Position numbers and translations under genes: made by a program. The notes under the pieces are model-generated. The model did no database searches. It was not told where the DNA came from and saw only the letters and a list, made by a program, of their open reading frames with translations. DNA of 64,000 bases, taken from contig NZ_CP082165.1 in the NCBI RefSeq assembly GCF_023101685.1, forward strand, positions 248,001-312,000, given 5' to 3'. The stretch is from Bradyrhizobium sp. 186 (GTDB taxonomy: Bacteria; Pseudomonadota; Alphaproteobacteria; Rhizobiales; Xanthobacteraceae). Positions 60,286 to 64,000 of this stretch are shown one piece after another (position 1 is the stretch's first letter; each line of letters begins with the position of its first letter).

Positions 60286-60301
60286 GTGCAGGTGCCTGCA
60301 C
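60286..60301. repeat. Cassette site E, GTGCAGGTGCCTGCAC
   Basis: Identical to sites B and D, preceded by AATCGG as at D. The bases further left (CCTAGCGGCGC) also occur just left of site B, so a degraded recombinase fragment may precede it. The right flank is unique. Confidence 0.75.
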
Positions 60302-60357
60302 GGAGAACGCTTGCTGGAGTTGGAGTATTACCGTGTAGTGCGGCAGGGTCTTAGTGC

Positions 60358-60381
60358 GCGCGCGCGGAATTCCGCGCGCGC
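60358..60381. repeat. EcoRI-centred GC palindrome, copy 2
   Basis: A perfect 24-bp palindrome of alternating GC around GGAATTCC, upstream of the CsbD gene. Related to the shorter copy at 58603-58616. Confidence 0.7.
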
Positions 60382-60441
60382 ATAGCTACGCGCGCACGTG
60401 CGTGCTTATAGATGCCCGTAGCTACATCTAAGGAGTGAGTT

Positions 60442-60633
60442 ATGGATCGCGAGCATGTCAAGGGAGTCGCCGAAAAGACGAAGGGCTCCATCAAGGAAGG
60501 CGCCGGGAAGGTGACCGATGACAAGAAGATGCAGGCCGAAGGCAAGGCCGATAAGGCCAAAGGTGCTGCCCATAGCGCAGTAGGCGATGTGAAAGACGCT
60601 GCACGTGATGCGGCTGACGCGCTGAAAAAATAA
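60442..60633 (+). CDS. CsbD-family stress protein
   Basis: 63 residues starting MDREHVKGVAEKTKGSIKEG, then AGKVTDDKKMQAEGKADKAK and an Ala-rich helical tail, the complete CsbD signature. CsbD proteins are small hydrophilic stress proteins of unknown mechanism. AAGGAG precedes the ATG by 9 bases and an intrinsic terminator follows. Confidence 0.9.
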   Translation: MDREHVKGVAEKTKGSIKEGAGKVTDDKKMQAEGKADKAKGAAHSAVGDVKDAARDAADALKK

Positions 60634-60656
60634 ATACTCAACGATCGCACTTCTAC

Positions 60657-60683
60657 GCCGCCGCTTTCAGGCGGCTTTTCTTT
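60657..60683 (+). terminator. Intrinsic terminator after csbD
   Basis: GCCGCC-GCTTTCA-GGCGGC followed by TTTTCTTT. A 6-bp GC stem with a T run, 24 bases after the csbD stop. Confidence 0.85.
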
Positions 60684-60748
60684 GGCCATATGCAACGGCG
60701 CAGCGGCGCCTTCACTGTAAGCGTCGTTCTGGCTTTGAGGGATTGCTC

Positions 60749-60880
60749 GCGATAGGCCCAGGAAAGAAGTTGGTCGAAGTTGCGGCTCGGATGACCGTTG
60801 ACAATCCAGCTCAGGAGGTTGGTAAGGCAGGCGAGCGGGTCGAGATCAGTAAGCTTGGTGTCCGTGGAGGCGACCGCGCA
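60749..60880 (-). pseudogene. Remnant of an IS66-family transposase C-terminus
   Basis: The frame contains LTDLDPLACLTNLLSWIVNG followed by HPSRNFDQLLSWAYR, matching the C-terminal domain of IS66 TnpC. The sequence around it (60653-61183) is open but otherwise unrelated to the family, and the usual end is missing. Only a short fragment remains. Confidence 0.55.
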
Positions 60881-61131
60881 GTGTTCGGCACTACGGTCGG
60901 GCCCAGCGGCTTGGCTCAACTCGGTCCACTGACGGAGCTGTGCGACGGCCGCCAAATCAGCCTGGAAATCCTGGCTCAATTCTCGCTGAGCAGGCCGCGC
61001 CGCGAGCCGCTCGTATTCGCTCGCCAGTTTCAGCGTCGCGTCCTTTGCTTTGGGATCATCCAGCTTCGACGCCAATAAAGACAGAGGTCGAGAAGTTCCT
61101 AACCACTGTACGCGCAGCTTGAGGTGCATCC

Positions 61132-61425
61132 ATGACAAGCATCTCAATATCAGCGGGTCACGCTGGAGTGGTCGCAGCGACAATCCGTGATGGGGCGTCC
61201 GAGCCGGCGGCTGCCAAGATCATCCCGCTGCCATTCAGTCGAGAGCGATACCTGATTGTCCAGACCAGAACGGACTGCGAATTGCTGCGACGGAACGTCA
61301 ATGTCGTTGTCGAAAGCCTCATTGCTCTTAACTGCCTGCTCGAAAATATCGATGACAGGTCGATGCGCGAGGGATTTCAATCTCGGGTCGCGCGGCTGAA
61401 CGAGATGCTCTTGCTTCGGCTTTGA
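61132..61425 (+). CDS. Hypothetical protein, 97 residues
   Basis: Starts MTSISISAGHAGVVAATIRD. N-terminal Ala-rich part, then a helical C-terminal half (LLRRNVNVVVESLIALNCLL). GAGG lies 7 bases before the ATG. No family recognised. Confidence 0.55.
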   Translation: MTSISISAGHAGVVAATIRDGASEPAAAKIIPLPFSRERYLIVQTRTDCELLRRNVNVVVESLIALNCLLENIDDRSMREGFQSRVARLNEMLLLRL

Positions 61426-61749
61426 GCAGTTATCCGCCGCGGATCGCCTGCTGCAGGAGATGCTTCCCTATACCTGAGGCAGGGCGGATTGCGCTGCACA
61501 GTGTCCAGGTTGCGATGTCCTGCAGGGATTTCTGTTCTCAAAGCCTCTCTCAGCCGACACTTTTGAAAGGTATCTGCGCTCAACTGTTTTCGGTGTCACA
61601 AAACTGAACGCTCGACTCGCCGACGGGTCGGCGAGGCATTCGGCTTATGCGCCCCACGACCACCATCCATGTACACGGCATCGGCGAAGCAGAAGAATCG
61701 ATCCGTACCTCTGATGTTGGGCTCCGCGCTGCGGTCGCGCGGCACGGGC
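61426..61749. other. Gene-free region
   Basis: About 320 bases between the hypothetical gene and the Crp/Fnr gene, which ends at 61750. Nothing recognised. Confidence 0.45.
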
Positions 61750-62529
61750 TCACATAGTATCGCCCGATTCACCGCTAGCCGGGCGTTCGTGATCCGATAA
61801 GACCAGAGTGCCTGATGGCGCGGTAACTGTCGAAAAGATCTTGTCGAGTTTAAGTCGTATCGCACCGTGGCATTCGCACGCCGCCGCTGCGAGCCGAAAC
61901 TGGTCGACCTCGATGTGGCCTCGCCGATCAGATCGAATCGCTCCGGACGCACGCAGATTGCGCATTAGGAGCGTCACCGTTGTTCGTCGCACGCCGAGTA
62001 TCTCCGACAGCGTTTCCTGAGTCAGCGGCAGGTTATCGGTGCCGATACGGTCGCGAAAATTTAGCAGCCAGCGTGCCATCCGAGCCTGCACCGGGTGCAG
62101 TGCGTTGCAGGCTCCGCCGAGCTGAAGCTGCACCAGCATCGCCCTGATGTGGCTCTGGACCGCGCGCCGGATTGCGGGACTCCGGCTAAAGGCGGCGTGA
62201 AAGCGCGAGACGGGAATCCGCGAGGCGGTGCCTGCCGCGCGAACGATGGCCGTGATGGCGGAGGGTGACGAGCCCAGCACGGAAAGTGTGCCTAGAGCGC
62301 CCTCGCATCCGACTACAGCACTAGCAACGGTCTGCCCATCCGCCATGTCGATCATGAGAGAGATGACGCCGCTATGAGGGAAGAGGACATGCTCGACCTG
62401 GTCCCCCACTCGCGACAGCAGCGCATCCTGATCGAGTGCGACCCTCTCCAGATCCGGTGCGAGCAGAGCGAAATCCCCTGACGGCAGTGCTGCCAAAAGG
62501 CGGTTGCCGATCCCGCCAGCACGCGTCAC
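61750..62529 (-). CDS. Crp/Fnr-family transcriptional regulator
   Basis: 259 residues. The N-terminal cyclic-nucleotide-binding-like beta barrel (about 15-130: VEHVLFPHSGVISLMIDMAD) lacks the Fnr Cys cluster. The C-terminal winged helix is NLPLTQETLSEILGVRRTTV followed by TLLMRNLRASGAIRSDRRGH. It starts at GTG 62529 with AAGGGG 9 bases upstream. The ligand cannot be inferred; this rhizobial type is common and often linked to stress or oxygen response. Confidence 0.87.
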   Translation of the reverse strand: MTRAGGIGNRLLAALPSGDFALLAPDLERVALDQDALLSRVGDQVEHVLFPHSGVISLMIDMADGQTVASAVVGCEGALGTLSVLGSSPSAITAIVRAAGTASRIPVSRFHAAFSRSPAIRRAVQSHIRAMLVQLQLGGACNALHPVQARMARWLLNFRDRIGTDNLPLTQETLSEILGVRRTTVTLLMRNLRASGAIRSDRRGHIEVDQFRLAAAACECHGAIRLKLDKIFSTVTAPSGTLVLSDHERPASGESGDTM

Positions 62530-63190
62530 TGCAGATGCCCCTTACGACGCTCAAGTCCGGCTTGTGTTCGTATAACGTGCTTCAACGGCCTGCACACGGC
62601 TTCGTTCTCAACAACCAAACTCCTTCTGTCAGTAAGCGCCAGTCGACTGTCTGCTCACCGCGTCCTTAGCTTAGATGCAAGTGCACTGGACAAGACAATT
62701 GCGAAATGCGCATGGGTGACATCGTATGGGCAGCTGCTTGAATCCGCCCGGCAAACTTCGAACTTTCGTGGCGCAAACTAGCGCGCGTCCCCGCAATGTC
62801 TTCGCTTGTGAGCGATGATGTGGCCTCGAACGAAAATAAAACGAAAGTTCTTGCGACAGGAATGAAGGGTGGTTCCGAAGTGCCCGTGTTTGGACTCACG
62901 GGAATTGCCCGGTATCTTTGGCGAGCTTCCGGGCAGGGCCGGCCCTCGCGATCTCCAGACCGCTCATTGCCTAGTGGTCGACTTGCGAGTGCCACGTGGC
63001 GACGTCGGCTTGCGTCCCGGTCCATGCCTGGGCAGTTTGAAGTCAGTATGGACTATGTAGCCGACACGAGCTGTCGGTCTACTCGTCGTGCAAAAGCGGC
63101 CAACTTGCGTTTTCGCTAAGCCTGACTCTCATCCTATCTGGCAATTTCTCACGCCTGGAACGCGTTCTGCAAAGGCTTAAGGTTGCGCCA
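62530..63190. other. Gene-free region
   Basis: About 660 bases upstream of the Crp/Fnr gene with no supported gene; it contains its promoter. Several short open frames look like chance. Confidence 0.45.
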
Positions 63191-63457
63191 ATGCTTACTA
63201 TCAACATCAACTGGGAGTACTTTCTCGCGGCCCTAGGGACGCTGATCGTGCTGGCGTACTACGCGAACGGACGATTCACGAAGCTGGAGACAAATGTTGA
63301 ATGGCTCAAGAAGGCATTTGAGGCGCTCACGCAGAGCGGCCAGGCTGCGCGTAAACGAAAACCTCGCAATTCCTCCGTAAACCGATCGAAAGCTCGTCCA
63401 CGCTCTCGTTCAGTGCACTCGGGAGACCACCCACAAAGTATTTCAGTGGTTAGTTAG
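63191..63457 (+). CDS. Hypothetical membrane-anchored protein, 88 residues
   Basis: N-terminal membrane helix (WEYFLAALGTLIVLAYYANG), a short helix (FTKLETNVEWLKKAFEAL), then a very basic tail rich in Arg, Lys and Ser. A single-pass protein with a cytoplasmic basic tail is likely. No family recognised. Confidence 0.55.
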   Translation: MLTININWEYFLAALGTLIVLAYYANGRFTKLETNVEWLKKAFEALTQSGQAARKRKPRNSSVNRSKARPRSRSVHSGDHPQSISVVS

Positions 63458-63620
63458 CCGCAACACTGAGGCTCCGGCCGAGCAGATCGAGTTATCGGAA
63501 GCTTTTGCGACCATCACCTTCGCTCGCACGCAGGTTCGCATATGCGTGACGGCACCTGAGCGGCCAGGTGCGGGCGCATGGGTATGGATTTCTAACTCCG
63601 AACATACAGAGCTCAGCAAT

Positions 63621-63653
63621 AAAAAAGGCTCGGCAGCGATGCCGGGCCTTTCT
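63621..63653. terminator. Bidirectional intrinsic terminator
   Basis: GGCTCGGCA-GCGA-TGCCGGGCC, a 9-bp stem with A-run before and T-rich sequence after, so it can stop transcription from both sides. It lies between 63457 and the last gene. Confidence 0.75.
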
Positions 63654-63853
63654 GTATTGGCTATACGTAAATCTCGACGACGATAGCCGCGTGGAGGTGT
63701 GAGCTCTCAGGGGGCAAGCGGAGACTCGAGCGAAGCGGACTTTCGGGAGGATGTGACAATCCGGACTGGATCGTCAAGAAATATGCGGTTTCTGCGCTGA
63801 TGCAGGCAATGTTCTGACTCGGAGTCGCTTGGCGCGTGCACAAAGGACAACCC

Positions 63854-64000
63854 ATGGCCCGCGAAACAAGCTACTTCGTTCAGGCATTCAATGCCGGCCG
63901 GGGAGGAAGCCTCAACGCCGATGCTCCGATCGCCTGCAAGACGGAAACGGGCGCCCTCCGCACGGCCGAGAGGCTGGCTTTGAGCAAATTGAGCGTCATT
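63854..64000 (+). CDS. Hypothetical protein, cut by window end
   Basis: The first 49 codons start MARETSYFVQAFNAGRGGSL, followed by NADAPIACKTETGALRTAER. AAGGA lies 6 bases before the ATG. The gene continues beyond the right edge. I do not recognise it, though a small protein of this type is common in Bradyrhizobium-like genomes. Confidence 0.6.
   Translation, partial: MARETSYFVQAFNAGRGGSLNADAPIACKTETGALRTAERLALSKLSVI

Noticed and set aside
60653..61183. Full-length 176-residue gene
   Set aside because: Only a central segment has IS66 similarity; the rest is unrelated and its end coincides with the csbD terminator, so it is a remnant.

Overview
The window reads as a mobile element from a GC-rich alphaproteobacterium of the order Hyphomicrobiales, probably Bradyrhizobium-like. 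That assignment rests on a repABC replication cassette, a rhizobial plasmid maintenance module (DUF736, ArdC, DUF1419, a ParB-like protein and a giant helicase-methylase), a LuxI/LuxR pair in front of a virB operon, and tRNA remnants of rhizobial type. It is inference from gene content; no database was searched.

Layout. 1-3.3 kb holds a mobilisation and partition block (MOB relaxase, MobC, an oriT-like ATCCTGC site, parB, parA), all on the minus strand. 3.9-6.2 kb has small accessory genes, including a broken HU gene. 6.3-11.3 kb is a complete repABC operon on the minus strand, with an antisense ctRNA between repB and repC and four copies of the palindrome GTTGTCAGCTGACAAC. 11.3-13.2 kb is an intact IS1634-type insertion with a 6-bp target duplication. 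13.5-17.7 kb has two toxin-antitoxin systems (VapBC and AbiE type) around a DUF1612-like gene. 17.9-31.7 kb is a minus-strand maintenance and antirestriction module in which many genes have a GC-rich hairpin just upstream of the ribosome binding site. 32.4-46.8 kb is the transfer module: divergent luxR, then luxI heading a virB1-B11/virD4 operon with an EexN-type lipoprotein and a stand-alone LPD7 protein. A near-perfect lux-type box sits upstream of luxI.

46.9-49.9 kb is an integration junction: the 3' end of a tRNA-Met, an IS3-family element, the 3' end of a tRNA-Glu, then a tyrosine integrase with an excisionase-like gene. The plasmid-like left part and the island to the right may therefore be chromosomally integrated, perhaps in tandem.

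50-64 kb is an accessory island of mostly unrecognised genes. Its striking feature is a family of five near-identical palindromes, GTGCAGGTRCCTGCAC, between 51.2 and 60.3 kb. One lies inside an intact serine recombinase gene, at the linker between its catalytic and C-terminal DNA-binding domains. Two others cap promoterless copies of just the C-terminal domain, each followed at once by a different cargo gene on the same strand. A fourth marks the start of a repeat shared between two segments. This looks like a cassette array in which the recombinase gene is itself the insertion platform and each cassette brings a new C-terminal domain plus cargo. It is the best candidate here for an undescribed system.

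How the parts work together: RepABC and ParAB maintain the replicon, the TA systems stabilise it, ArdC and the helicase-methylase may protect it on entry, quorum sensing probably switches on the VirB/VirD4 channel, and the relaxase with MobC would nick oriT for transfer.
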